A stretch of DNA of 64,000 nt from Leadbetterella sp035299025 (GCA_035299025.1 DATGXK010000010.1:1-64000), one strand, 5' to 3'; positions 1 to 9,517 are shown, numbered from the stretch's first letter. The notes: generated from the sequence alone by a model not told the origin. Made by a program: numbers and translations.

Positions 1-3000
1 ACTGTTCCGCAGGGTCCAAAAATATCAACACTGTATTCTGCAATGTCTGCAGTAGTTAAGTTACTTAGCGTCAGACTTGCATTGGTTTGTCCAGTGATGT
101 TGTTACCGGCTTTTTTCCACTGATAGCCGGTGATAGTTCCAGCGGCCACCACTTCGAGGGTTACATTTTCGCCTTCGCATTTGCTTTGAGAAGTAGAAAC
201 CGAAGTGATACTTATCGGAGTATTTACAGTTAGTGTAGCTGCAGAGCTGGTTACGCTTTGGCTCGCACAAGAACCGGTTCCGAACGCTTTTACGGTGTAT
301 GTACCTGCATCGCATACAGCACAAAGATTGGCAATGGTCAGACTTGATGAAGAACTACCAGAGATATTTCCGCCGTCAGAAAGGTCAGAGCCGTCTTTTT
401 GCCATTTGTAAGAACCTGCATTGCTGGCAGCAGCCGTGAAAGTTTGGCTTTCGCCTACACATTTTATGGCATTTACTGGGTTCAGAGAAAACACAGGTTT
501 CAGAGCTACGGCCACGTTAATTCCAGAATGAGAGACTGTACCACATGGTCCAAAAATATCAACGCTGTATTCTGCAATGTCTGCAGTAGTGAGATTGCTG
601 AGTGTTAAACTTGGATTGGTTTGTCCAGTGATGTTGTTACCAGCTTTTTTCCACTGATAGCCAGTGATGGTTCCAGCGGCCACCACTTCGAGAGTTACAT
701 TTTCGCCTTCACATTTGCTTTGTGAAGTTGAAACCGAAGTAATACTTATCGGAGTATTTACAGTTAGGGTAGCTGAAGAACTGGTTACGCTTTGGCTAGC
801 ACAAGTACCGGTACCGAAAGCTTTTACGGTGTATGTACCTGCATCGCATGTAGCACAAAGATTGGTTATGGTTAAGCTCGAAGAAGAACTACCAGAGATA
901 TTTCCACCGTCAGAAAGGTCAGAACCGTCTTTTTGCCATTTATAAGAACCTGCATTGCTGGCAGCAGCCGTGAAAGTTTGGCTTTCGCCTACACATTTGA
1001 TGGCATTTACTGGGTTTAAAGAAAACACAGGTTTCAGAGCCACGGCGACGTTGATTCCAGAATGAGAAACTGTACCGCATGGTCCAAAAATATCAACACT
1101 GTATTCTGCAATGTCTGCAGTAGTGAGGTTGCTGAGTGTTAAACTTGCATTTGTTTGTCCGGTTATATTGTTACCAGCTTTTTTCCACTGATAGCCAGTG
1201 ATAGTTCCAGCGGCTACTACTTCGAGGGTTACATTTTCGCCTTCACATTTGCTTTGCGAAGTAGAAACCGAAGTGATGCTTATTGGGGTATTTACAGTTA
1301 AAGTAGCAGAAGAACTAGTTACACTTTGACTCGCACAAGCACCACTACCGAAAGCTTTTACGGTGTATGTACCTGCATCGCATGTAGCACAAAGATTAGT
1401 AATGGTCAGACTTGATGATGAACTTCCTGAGATATTTCCGCCGTCAGACAGGTCAGAACCGTCTTTTTGCCATTTGTAAGAACCTGCATTGCTCGCAGAA
1501 GCAGTGAAAGTTTGGCTTTCATCCACACATTTGATGGCATTTACTGGGTTCAACGAAAACACAGGTTTCAGAGCCACGGCCACGTTAATTCCAGAATGAG
1601 AGACAGTACCGCATGGTCCAAAAATATCAACACTATATTCTGAAATGTCTGCCGTAGTTAAGTTAGTTAGTGTCAGACTTGCATTGGTTTGACCAGTGAT
1701 GTTGTTGCCAGCTTTTTTCCACTGATAGCCAGTGATAGTTCCAGCGGCTACTACTTCGAGAGTTACATTTTCGCCTTCACATTTGCTTTGCGAAGTAGAA
1801 ACCGAAGTGATACTTATTGGGGTATTTACAGTTAAAGTAGCAGAAGAACTAGTTACACTTTGACTCGCACAAGCACCGGTACCGAAAGCTTTTACGGTGT
1901 ATGTACCTGCGTCGCATGATGCACAAAGATTGACAATGGTCAGACTTGATGAAGAACTACCAGAGATATTTCCGCCGTCAGAAAGGTCAGAACCGTCTTT
2001 TTGCCATTTATAAGAACCTGCATTGCTGGCAGCAGCCGTGAAAGTTTGGCTTTCGCCCACACATTTGATGGCATTTACTGGGTTCAAAGAAAACACAGGT
2101 TTCAGAGCCACGGCCACGTTGATTCCAGAATGAGAGACTGTACCGCATGGTCCAAAAATATCAACACTGTATTCTGCAATGTCTGCAGTAGTTAAGTTAG
2201 TTAGCGTCAGACTTGCATTGGTTTGTCCAGTGATGTTGTTACCAGCTTTTTTCCACTGATAGCCAGTGATGGTTCCAGCGGCGACTACTTCTAAGGTTAC
2301 ATTTTCGCCTTCGCATTTGCTTTGAGAAGTAGAAACCGAAGTGATACTTATCGGTGTATTTACAGTTAGCGTAGCTGAGGAGCTGGTTACACTTTGACTC
2401 GCACAAGCACCGGTACCGAAAGCTTTTACGGTGTAAGTACCTGCATCGCATGTAGCACAAAGATTGGTTATGGTCAAGCTCGAAGTAGAACTACCAGAGA
2501 TATTTCCGCCGTCAGACAGGTCAGAGCCGTCTTTTTGCCATTTGTAAGAACCTGCATTGCTGGCAGCAGCCGTGAAAGTTTGGTTTTCGCCTACACATTT
2601 GATGGCATTTACTGGGTTCAAAGAAAATACAGGTTTCAGAGCTACGGCCACGTTGATTCCAGAATGAGAGACCGTACCACATGGTCCAAAAATATCAACG
2701 CTGTATTCCGCAATGTCTGCAGTAGTGAGGTTGCTGAGTGTTAAACTTGCATTTGTTTGTCCGGTTATGTTGTTACCAGCTTTTTTCCACTGATAGCTAG
2801 TGATGGTTCCAGCGGCCACCACTTCGAGGGTTACATTTTCACCTTCGCATTTGCTCTGCGAAGTAGAAACCGAAGTGATACTTATCGGAGTATTTACAGT
2901 TAGGGTAGCTGCTGAGCTGGTTACGCTTTGACTCGCACAAGCACCCGCACCGAAAGCTTTTACGGTATATGTACCAGCATCACAAGTAGCACAAAGATTG

Positions 3001-3221
3001 CTGATAGTCAGACTTGACGATGAACTGCCCGAAATATTTCCGCCGTCAGTCAGATCAGAACCGTCTTTTTGCCATTTGTAAGAACCTGCATTGCTGGCAG
3101 CAGCCGTGAAAGTTTGGCTTTCGCCCACACATTTGATGGCATTTACGGGGTTTGTGGTTATAATGGCTTTTGTGGTTGAAACCGTAAGAATGATTCCCGA
3201 TCGGGTCTGATTCCCACAAGG
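1..3221 (-). repeat. 534-bp tandem coding repeat array (six near-identical units)
   Basis: The anchor TCCAAAAATATCAAC recurs at 15, 549, 1083, 1617, 2151 and 2685, i.e. exactly 534 bp (178 codons) each time; a diverged copy follows at 3222 (537 bp away). Units differ by scattered substitutions only, with no visible indels, so the reading frame is preserved. Each unit encodes one pair of Ig-like domains. The array runs out of the window, so total copy number is unknown. Confidence 0.95.
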
Positions 3222-4613
3222 TCCAAGAATATCAACGCTGTACTCGGCCGCATCTGCTGTTGTTATGTTGCTTAATGTCAGGCTAGCTGAGGTTTGACCT
3301 GTTATAGGAGTTCCAGCTTTTTTCCATTGATAGCCAGTGATTGCACCCGTAGCCGAAACTTCTAAGGTAACATTTTCACCTTCGCATTTCGCCAGACTGG
3401 ATGTTGAGGATATAATATTTATGGGTTCGTTTATAGACAGAGTTGCGGCATTGGAGGTTACGCTTTGTGTGGTACATGCTCCATTCCCATAAGCTCTGAA
3501 TGCATAGGAACCAACATCACAAGTTGAACAAATATTCGTAATTGTCAAATTATTGGTGGTGGCTCCGCTAATGTTACTACCATCTGTAATTACGGAACCT
3601 TCTTTCAACCATTCAACTCTGCTTGCATTAAATGCAGAAGCATTAAAAGTGTGATTTTCGCCTACACATTTTGTTACGTTGGTTGGATTTGAACTTATGG
3701 ATGCACTTGGGGTTACATTTACTGTATAATTGCCACTGGTTAGTGTATTGCACGCACCAGTAATCACCACTGAGTAATTTCCTGCCGTTAAGCTATTTAC
3801 ATTATTTGCGGAGTATGTAGAATTAGTTTGACCGGCTATGTTACCACCTCCTTTTCTCCATTGGTAAGTTGTGGCAGTACCTGTAATTGTAGGAGCAAGC
3901 ACAAGATTTGAGCCAGCACAAATATTCTGAGAGGCAGGTGGTTGAGTGTCAAAGGCTATATTGGTGGCTAAACTGACCGAGGATTTGGACGATGTAGCCG
4001 TAAATCCTGCACATTCACTTAAAGGTTGCACAACGGCATGATAATTACCAACATTGGAGGCCTGAAAATTGCTGACAGATAAATTGATAGTTGGCTGTCC
4101 TGAAATAGGAACGTCGTCTTTGAACCACGTTAGACTTAAGGCATTACCACCTATTCCAACTGAGAGTGATAATGTTGTTCCTTGGCAAACTGACTTACTT
4201 GCTACAGGATTTGTAGTAATAAAAGGCTTCAGTCTTACTTGCAATTGGAAGGTATTGTTAGAGTTTGTTGAACCACAAGAATTGGTTGCGACGAGCCTAT
4301 ACAGACCTTCGTCTGCTTTTGCTACATTGCTTAGGCTGAGGGTATTGGTGGTTTGACCAGGGACGTTGGTATAAGTTGGTGTTCCTGTAATCGGAGATCG
4401 CTGCCATTGAAATGAAGTAGCTCCAGTAAAGTTCAATGTGAAAGGTGTCATAGTGCCTCCCTCGCACAAAACAGCGGAATTGCCGCCTACAGAAGTGTAA
4501 ACAGGCGGTGCTGAACACTGTCCATAAATGTTTGACTCCGTTAGTAGAAAAATAAATAATACACTAAGTAGAATTAATGTAAATCTTGATTTTTCAAATA
4601 GTTGTTTTCTCAT
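1..4613 (-). CDS. Giant Ig-like repeat surface protein (C-terminal part outside window)
   Basis: The minus-strand frame is open from ATG at 4613 to the window edge (at least 1537 codons); I followed it through the first 550 bases and from 4613 to about 2600 and saw no stop. The N-terminus (MRKQLFEKSRFTLILLSVLF..) is a signal peptide ending near YGQC. About three divergent Ig-like domains follow (residues about 25-290), each with a W and paired cysteines. Then two alternating Ig-like domain types begin, one with NPVNAIKCVGE...TCDAGTY and one with KCEGENVTLEV...YSVDIFGPCG, repeated every 178 residues. Such proteins are normally exported adhesins in Bacteroidota; the sorting domain would be at the unseen C-terminus. 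Its promoter carries a motif shared with the neighbouring signalling genes, so it is probably their output. Exact ligand unknown. Confidence 0.88.
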   Translation of the reverse strand, partial: MRKQLFEKSRFTLILLSVLFIFLLTESNIYGQCSAPPVYTSVGGNSAVLCEGGTMTPFTLNFTGATSFQWQRSPITGTPTYTNVPGQTTNTLSLSNVAKADEGLYRLVATNSCGSTNSNNTFQLQVRLKPFITTNPVASKSVCQGTTLSLSVGIGGNALSLTWFKDDVPISGQPTINLSVSNFQASNVGNYHAVVQPLSECAGFTATSSKSSVSLATNIAFDTQPPASQNICAGSNLVLAPTITGTATTYQWRKGGGNIAGQTNSTYSANNVNSLTAGNYSVVITGACNTLTSGNYTVNVTPSASISSNPTNVTKCVGENHTFNASAFNASRVEWLKEGSVITDGSNISGATTNNLTITNICSTCDVGSYAFRAYGNGACTTQSVTSNAATLSINEPINIISSTSSLAKCEGENVTLEVSATGAITGYQWKKAGTPITGQTSASLTLSNITTADAAEYSVDILGPCGNQTRSGIILTVSTTKAIITTNPVNAIKCVGESQTFTAAASNAGSYKWQKDGSDLTDGGNISGSSSSSLTISNLCATCDAGTYTVKAFGAGACASQSVTSSAATLTVNTPISITSVSTSQSKCEGENVTLEVVAAGTITSYQWKKAGNNITGQTNASLTLSNLTTADIAEYSVDIFGPCGTVSHSGINVAVALKPVFSLNPVNAIKCVGENQTFTAAASNAGSYKWQKDGSDLSDGGNISGSSTSSLTITNLCATCDAGTYTVKAFGTGACASQSVTSSSATLTVNTPISITSVSTSQSKCEGENVTLEVVAAGTITGYQWKKAGNNITGQTNASLTLTNLTTADIAEYSVDIFGPCGTVSHSGINVAVALKPVFSLNPVNAIKCVGESQTFTAAASNAGSYKWQKDGSDLSDGGNISGSSSSSLTIVNLCASCDAGTYTVKAFGTGACASQSVTSSSATLTVNTPISITSVSTSQSKCEGENVTLEVVAAGTITGYQWKKAGNNITGQTNASLTLTNLTTADISEYSVDIFGPCGTVSHSGINVAVALKPVFSLNPVNAIKCVDESQTFTASASNAGSYKWQKDGSDLSDGGNISGSSSSSLTITNLCATCDAGTYTVKAFGSGACASQSVTSSSATLTVNTPISITSVSTSQSKCEGENVTLEVVAAGTITGYQWKKAGNNITGQTNASLTLSNLTTADIAEYSVDIFGPCGTVSHSGINVAVALKPVFSLNPVNAIKCVGESQTFTAAASNAGSYKWQKDGSDLSDGGNISGSSSSSLTITNLCATCDAGTYTVKAFGTGTCASQSVTSSSATLTVNTPISITSVSTSQSKCEGENVTLEVVAAGTITGYQWKKAGNNITGQTNPSLTLSNLTTADIAEYSVDIFGPCGTVSHSGINVAVALKPVFSLNPVNAIKCVGESQTFTAAASNAGSYKWQKDGSDLSDGGNISGSSSSSLTIANLCAVCDAGTYTVKAFGTGSCASQSVTSSAATLTVNTPISITSVSTSQSKCEGENVTLEVVAAGTITGYQWKKAGNNITGQTNASLTLSNLTTADIAEYSVDIFGPCGT

Positions 4614-4682
4614 AATTATGATTGATAAATTCTTTCCTGCTTTAGCAAGCCACTTATTTCAGACTTTTCATTATTTCAAATG

Positions 4683-4734
4683 CAAAATTATTTTGTCGAG
4701 AGTTCTAAATTGGTAGGGGTAAACCCCTGAATTA
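4683..4734 (-). promoter_or_regulatory. Promoter of the Ig-like gene with shared motif A
   Basis: On the minus strand, TAATTTTG (4690-4683) fits the Bacteroidota -7 box TAnnTTTG. AATTCAGGGGTTTACCCC lies 26 bp upstream (4733-4716). No good -33 box is visible between them. The same motif at the same distance occurs at 9436 and 12709. Its core GGGG-TTTA-CCCC is an inverted repeat. I infer an activator site; the protein that binds it is unknown. Confidence 0.6.
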
Positions 4735-4830
4735 GTACTTCTAAAAAGGCCTTTTTACCCTGACAAATAGTTTTTACAAAACAAAGATTGAATACTTAAT
4801 TTATGCCTACAACGGGGTATTTCGGAAGAT

Positions 4831-4881
4831 ACCGTGAGTGGTAAAAATTGGTGCGTGAGTTGCAAAAAAGCCTTCGTGAGT
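4831..4881. promoter_or_regulatory. Triple 21-bp-spaced direct repeat (LytTR-type boxes)
   Basis: CGTGAGT occurs at 4833-4839, 4854-4860 and 4875-4881, exactly 21 bp apart. With two preceding bases the boxes read ACCGTGAGT, TGCGTGAGT and TTCGTGAGT. The published LytTR consensus, as I recall it, is [TA][AC][CA]GTTN[AG][TG] in direct repeats separated by about 12 bp (period 21); the first box fits 8 of 9 positions. The site lies between the receiver gene and the Ig-like gene, upstream of the latter's promoter, in a locus with two LytTR genes. Confidence 0.55.
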
Positions 4882-4894
4882 TTTTTTTGTATTT

Positions 4895-5287
4895 TTACAA
4901 AACAGGTAGTAATTGTTTTTTTGAAAAAATAAAGGAATCCAGATGGGTTCGTAACACATACTCATCTATTGGTTTTTGGATATAGAATTTTGTGAAGCTG
5001 AGCTCCTTAAATTGCTCATAATAGTTTTGACAAGCATGAGCACTGCAGATGATGAGCCATGTAGATTTGTCGGAGATTTGATTGGCTATTTCTATTCCAT
5101 TCAAGCTTTCTTTTAAAATGATATCCACAATTACAAGCTGAATTTCATTCAGTGCCAAATGATTGAGAAACTCTTGTGTATTTTGTGCAAATATTGGCTT
5201 GATGGTGGGAAACTCCTCAAGAATTATTTCTAAAGTTAGTTGATCACTAATAGAGTCTTCAAGAATCAACACCTTGTGCTCTTTCAT
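4895..5287 (-). CDS. Receiver-only response regulator
   Basis: A 130-residue protein made only of a CheY-like receiver: acidic pair in LILEDS near residue 10, phospho-acceptor Asp in VIVDIIL near 55, and the conserved Lys in YIQKPIDEY near 105. It is clearly similar to the receiver half of the next gene upstream (shared features LEDxxSDQL, FxKFYIxKPIDE, SFxFSxK), so the two look like tandem duplicates. It stops where the partner's linker to LytTR would begin, and no LytTR remnant is visible downstream. Without an output domain it may act as a phosphate sink or by protein contact. It lies 202 bp downstream of the LytTR regulator. Confidence 0.85.
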   Translation of the reverse strand: MKEHKVLILEDSISDQLTLEIILEEFPTIKPIFAQNTQEFLNHLALNEIQLVIVDIILKESLNGIEIANQISDKSTWLIICSAHACQNYYEQFKELSFTKFYIQKPIDEYVLRTHLDSFIFSKKQLLPVL

Positions 5288-5355
5288 TTACTTTTGGGAA
5301 CGTTAAGTTACAAAGATTTCGAACAATTCATTAGGAATCAACCAAGGTGTTTGGG

Positions 5356-5373
5356 TTACCACGCAAGTGGTAA
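5356..5373. promoter_or_regulatory. Perfect 7-bp inverted repeat before receiver gene
   Basis: TTACCAC-GCAA-GTGGTAA is a perfect 7+7 inverted repeat about 70 bp upstream of the receiver-only gene and 117 bp past the stop of the LytTR regulator. It could be an operator or a weak processing hairpin; it lacks an adjacent T-run on the minus strand. Confidence 0.35.
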
Positions 5374-5489
5374 GTTAATCCACGTGAATGGACTTTTTTT
5401 ATTGATTGGTTGCAAGGTTGGGCTAGACTTAATTAATAGAGATAAAGAATAGTGACCTGAGTCGATTGTAAATATTTGATTTGCAGTAT

Positions 5490-6209
5490 TTAAACTGTTT
5501 TTTCTTCAAATTTTTCTAGAAACGACTGTCTATTGCTTCTGCTAATTGGCACTTTGTGGCAATCTATTTCCAAATAATTCTCTTTAAAATTGATTCTTTT
5601 TACTGCATCCATGTTGATCAACGTATTTCTGTTTGCACGTTCAAAATTTTTGTTTTTCAGTGTGTCTTCAAATACTTTCAAGGCGGTGTAAGTTGTAAAT
5701 TTGTTGCTAGGCGTATGAACGGTAGTGGCATGGTCTGAGGTTTCAATTATTGTGATATCTTCGTGGGCTACTTTATACATGTAGTTGCCCTGTTTCAGCA
5801 TTACAAAGTTATCTTCAGGGTTGTCTATTTCAAGGTTCTTTCTTGAAAAAAGAAAGGACTCTATGTTGGTTCTAAAAACGAATTCGTCAATCGGTTTTTT
5901 GATATAGAACTTATTGAATTGTAGGTCTTTAAACTCGTGATAGTAATCTTTACTGTCCATTGAGCTTGAAATAATTACCCAAGCCATGGGGTCTGTTATG
6001 GAATGCAACAAATCTACGCCCGTAAGACATTCATTGAGCATGATATCCATAATATAAATTTGGAATTTATTCTTCGAAATTTCATGTAAAAAAGACTTCG
6101 AATTCTTAACATAGGTGGTACTTATTTCAGGAAATTGGTCTAGCACCATTTCAATGGCAAGTTGGTCACTCAGGGTGTCTTCTAATACCAATGCATTATA
6201 TTTGGTCAT
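5490..6209 (-). CDS. LytTR-family response regulator
   Basis: 239 residues. The receiver occupies residues 1-120 (LVLEDTLSDQ, phospho-acceptor in YIMDIML near 54, Lys in YIKKPIDEF). The LytTR DNA-binding domain occupies about 135-235 (VAHEDITIIETSDHATTVHT, FERANRNTLINMDAV, VPISRSNRQSF). The ATG at 6209 overlaps the end of the upstream sensor kinase by 14 bp, so the two are translationally linked and form a two-component pair. LytTR regulators bind direct repeats; the 21-bp-spaced boxes at 4831-4881 are a candidate target. Confidence 0.93.
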   Translation of the reverse strand: MTKYNALVLEDTLSDQLAIEMVLDQFPEISTTYVKNSKSFLHEISKNKFQIYIMDIMLNECLTGVDLLHSITDPMAWVIISSSMDSKDYYHEFKDLQFNKFYIKKPIDEFVFRTNIESFLFSRKNLEIDNPEDNFVMLKQGNYMYKVAHEDITIIETSDHATTVHTPSNKFTTYTALKVFEDTLKNKNFERANRNTLINMDAVKRINFKENYLEIDCHKVPISRSNRQSFLEKFEEKTV

Positions 6210-9200
6210 ACTCTAAAGGTTTTGTATTGAGCTCTAGTTCGGCTATAAAAGTGGTTTTTATGAGCTCTGTTTTCAGTTTTATGTTTGATTTTTCTAACAA
6301 AGGCAATAGCAATGCCAGACCTATTCCTAAGCCGCCATCCAACTTACGAGTCTTAGCATCACTTTGGTTTTCTATTTTTAAAATAAACTTTTCGTTGCCT
6401 TTTTTTAGCGAAATATGAATGCCTGAGGAGGCTTTGGAATGCACCACGGCGTTATAGATCAGATTGCGTAATACGATGATTACTAGGCCGTAATCTGCCG
6501 TAATTGAATGTGCAGTGTTGCTCATTATTATATTCAGATTTCTTTGCTCTATTTCATCGGCGTAGATGTCCAGTATTTGCTGTATTTGTTCCCCAATATT
6601 TTTGTTTTGTAGCGTTATCTCGTTTTTGTCCTTGGTACTTTTTACCCAATAAACCAATTCGTCTATTAACCACAATACTTTTCTGCTTTTGTCCTCGGTT
6701 TCTTTTCCCAACAAAACCAGTCTTTCTTGGTCATTTTTTTTGGTCAAATAGGCCAATTTCTTGGATAAATCATAAAAACTCTGCACCGGATATCTCACAT
6801 CGTGCACCAGCAGCGAAAGTAGGGTCTCTTTTAGAGTGAGGCTATCCTGGAGTGAACGTGTCTGGCGGTCTACTTTTCTTTGAAGCGACTCGTTGCGAAG
6901 GCGGAGCTTGTAAGTCGTGTATTTGTTGAATACCCAAAATAGGAAGCCAAGAAGGAGTAAAACACTGGGAACGAAGTACCATTCAAGGTAAATTTGTTTG
7001 GGCCTTTCCACAGTGAATTTAATGATGGGTGATTCTGTGAAATTATCACAACTGACCACTTTGATTTCTACCTCAGTTTGTCCTCTGGCAACATAATCTA
7101 GCAATAAGGTCGAACCCGTTATGGGCATCCAGTCCTTACGGATAGATTTGCTGCTACGATAGAAGTATTTTTTTGTACAGTCATATTTAAAATCTTCATA
7201 GTCAAGATCTATAGAGAGACTGTTTTCATGTCTTTTCAGTTCAAGTTTTGAGCCGACGAGGCCGATATCCGCTCTGTTTATTATCTGATTTGCGTAGGTG
7301 GTTATGTTGTTTATTTTTAAAGGAAATTGTGGCTCAACTTGATTCGAAAAATCTCGTGGATTTATGATATTCAAGCCGTTGATTCCTCCGAAATATAATA
7401 GGTCGTTTTCGTCTTGGTGGTGGGCCAGTCTGTTGCATTCGTTAGAGCTAAGTCCATCATTGGTGGTGAATATTTTCAGCAAAATACCGCTGTCATTAAA
7501 ATGCCAAACGCCCTCTTCAGAACTCGCCCATACGCCATTTTGTGTTTGATAGGCCGACAGGAATTTTTTCTGCTGAAAGTTATAATCTTGAACAAATGGC
7601 GAAACTACATTTGAAAGAATATCATATATCCAAATTCCTTGGCTGCTGGCCAGAAGGAGTTTATTTGCGGCAATTTTGTTTTTTTTGATTGAAAAGAAAC
7701 TTAGGGACTGGTTTTTAACAGGCAGCTTGACGGCTTCAAAATCCCTATTATTTTTCAGTATAAAAAGACCCGCTTCTGAAGCCACCAGAACCTTCTCATT
7801 GTTAATCACATAGAAGTCGTAAATGATGGAGTTCCGAAGATTCGCATCAGCGATTTTATAATTCGACGAGATGTCGTTTATTTTGTCATAAAACACTATT
7901 CCTTTTTTTTCTAGGCCTAGCAGAATACCATTTCTGTAGCTGGCCATCGACCATATCTTGGTGCTGTCTAATTTTCGGAGCAGTTTGTTTTTGCTTGTTT
8001 TTAGGTCGGTTTGCATCAACATATCCTCTCCAAAGAGCACTTGGCCATCTTTGTCTTGGAGAATAGAGAGTATGAATTTATTATCGGGACTGTTTTGGTT
8101 GAAAGATTGCTCTAGACTTCGGGCTTTACCCTGTCTAAGGTCTATGAGTTGCCTTTTTCGGTTGGTATTTACTATTACCTCATCATTTGAGAGTTTCAGT
8201 ATGGCTCTACACGAGAAATTGTCATTGGATTTGTCGGGTAGTGGATTGGTGAGGAAAGTTTTGATACGCTGCTCCACCAGTCTAAGAATAAAAACGCCAT
8301 TATTGGTAGCTAGAAAGGTGTTTCCGCTACTATCATGTATAACATGATGTATAAGGCAATCGTATTTTTCATTTTTAATCAATTCGAATTTTTCATTCAA
8401 AAAATCTAGCTCGTTGCCTTTATTGATAACAAAAAGACCTTTGCTTTTATTGAAAGTAATGCTCGAGAGATAACTATCTTTCGATACCACAAACCGCCTT
8501 TCAAATTTTCCCGTAAGTTCACGAATGCCGATGTGCTTGCCATTCTCAAAAGTGAAATAGGTCTTCCCTTTGTGTTCTAAGGCTGTTTTTACCAGCTTAT
8601 CGCCAAGATTCTGGCGGCTTAGAATTTTTCCTGTTTTCTCAATTTCCAGAATATGGGCATCAAATTTCGGCGTCTTTTCTATGCAAACCACAATTTTTTG
8701 AATACCCGCATGCAATAGCTTTACTGGTGATTGAGCCAAACTTATTACCCTTTCTAGCCGTTTTTTTTGTGAATCAAATTTATAAATTTCGCCATTTTTT
8801 GTGCCTAAGAAAACCACACCCTCGGGATTAGAAACTATGCTGTGAATGTTGAGTTTCTTACCGATGTACTTCTCAAAAGAAAGTGTTTTTTTGGTTTCTG
8901 GATTGAATACCACACATCTATGAACATTGAATGGATAAAACCATTCCAAGTTTTCGGTCAACCAAAAGTTGCCTTGATTGTCTTCCACGGCACTGTTAAA
9001 GCCTTTGTTTGAGAAAGAGTCAGTAAATTGATGGTTGTTTACTAGGCCAGCCTGAAACAATCCTATTTTGTTGTTTGTTAGAAACCAAATCTTTGATTTC
9101 GAGTCAATAAAAGTGCTGTTGATATGACTTTCTGTAAGGCCATCCGCTCTGCTTATATGCTTGGTGGCCAATTTAAGGCTCAAACTTGAGCTCTGTGCAG

Positions 9201-9270
9201 TTGCAGTAATTAAGTGAAAGAAAAAAATGCCACAAACGAGCAAGTTTTTGCTGTAAAATAATTTATTCAT
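6196..9270 (-). CDS. Propeller-type sensor histidine kinase
   Basis: 1024 residues. A signal peptide (to about residue 26, ..ATAQ) leads into a long periplasmic two-component-regulator propeller region (starting ISRADGLTESHI) and a Y_Y_Y-like domain. One membrane span lies near 765-785 (VPSVLLLLGFLFWVF), then a coiled coil, a HisKA region with LLVHDVRYP (His near 823) and an HATPase domain (LRNLIYNAVVH; GGLGIGLAL). Unlike full hybrid regulators of this class it lacks fused receiver and AraC domains; the LytTR regulator encoded next takes that role. It presumably senses an extracellular ligand and phosphorylates that regulator. The promoter carries shared motif B. Confidence 0.92.
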   Translation of the reverse strand: MNKLFYSKNLLVCGIFFFHLITATAQSSSLSLKLATKHISRADGLTESHINSTFIDSKSKIWFLTNNKIGLFQAGLVNNHQFTDSFSNKGFNSAVEDNQGNFWLTENLEWFYPFNVHRCVVFNPETKKTLSFEKYIGKKLNIHSIVSNPEGVVFLGTKNGEIYKFDSQKKRLERVISLAQSPVKLLHAGIQKIVVCIEKTPKFDAHILEIEKTGKILSRQNLGDKLVKTALEHKGKTYFTFENGKHIGIRELTGKFERRFVVSKDSYLSSITFNKSKGLFVINKGNELDFLNEKFELIKNEKYDCLIHHVIHDSSGNTFLATNNGVFILRLVEQRIKTFLTNPLPDKSNDNFSCRAILKLSNDEVIVNTNRKRQLIDLRQGKARSLEQSFNQNSPDNKFILSILQDKDGQVLFGEDMLMQTDLKTSKNKLLRKLDSTKIWSMASYRNGILLGLEKKGIVFYDKINDISSNYKIADANLRNSIIYDFYVINNEKVLVASEAGLFILKNNRDFEAVKLPVKNQSLSFFSIKKNKIAANKLLLASSQGIWIYDILSNVVSPFVQDYNFQQKKFLSAYQTQNGVWASSEEGVWHFNDSGILLKIFTTNDGLSSNECNRLAHHQDENDLLYFGGINGLNIINPRDFSNQVEPQFPLKINNITTYANQIINRADIGLVGSKLELKRHENSLSIDLDYEDFKYDCTKKYFYRSSKSIRKDWMPITGSTLLLDYVARGQTEVEIKVVSCDNFTESPIIKFTVERPKQIYLEWYFVPSVLLLLGFLFWVFNKYTTYKLRLRNESLQRKVDRQTRSLQDSLTLKETLLSLLVHDVRYPVQSFYDLSKKLAYLTKKNDQERLVLLGKETEDKSRKVLWLIDELVYWVKSTKDKNEITLQNKNIGEQIQQILDIYADEIEQRNLNIIMSNTAHSITADYGLVIIVLRNLIYNAVVHSKASSGIHISLKKGNEKFILKIENQSDAKTRKLDGGLGIGLALLLPLLEKSNIKLKTELIKTTFIAELELNTKPLEYDQI

Positions 9271-9399
9271 TTAGGCTATACTGTACTTTCCAATCTGGCG
9301 TCAATAATACCAGTTTTTTTATTCAATGGCAAAATTAGAACAATAATATATTCTTTAAAAGACCTTTTGATAAGTTAAGGCTTCATTTGAACTTACGAG

Positions 9400-9453
9400 C
9401 AAATGTAGAAATAAGATGTTTTTACTATTCCAAGGGTAAACCCCTGAATTAAG
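9400..9453 (-). promoter_or_regulatory. Promoter of the sensor kinase operon with shared motif B
   Basis: TACATTTG on the minus strand (9407-9400) is a perfect TAnnTTTG box. AATTCAGGGGTTTACCC starts 29 bp upstream (9452-9436). The same combination precedes the Ig-like gene and the LytTR gene at 12584. The untranslated leader to ATG 9270 would be about 120 nt. Confidence 0.62.
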
Positions 9454-9517
9454 TTTTATTCGAATTTCAAATCTTTATTGAGAGCTGGCATTATGCAACT
9501 GAAGACAATCTGGTAAT

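Noticed and set aside
103..2744. Several short open frames on both strands within the repeat array
   Set aside because: They recur with the 534-bp period and lie in other frames than the long open Ig-like frame, so they are shadows of it.
1..3221. CRISPR or other non-coding repeat array
   Set aside because: Unit length of 534 bp, no spacers, and a continuous coding frame with Ig-like domain features.
7364..8347. Plus-strand open frames inside the sensor kinase gene
   Set aside because: Antisense shadows of a long gene with intact domain structure.
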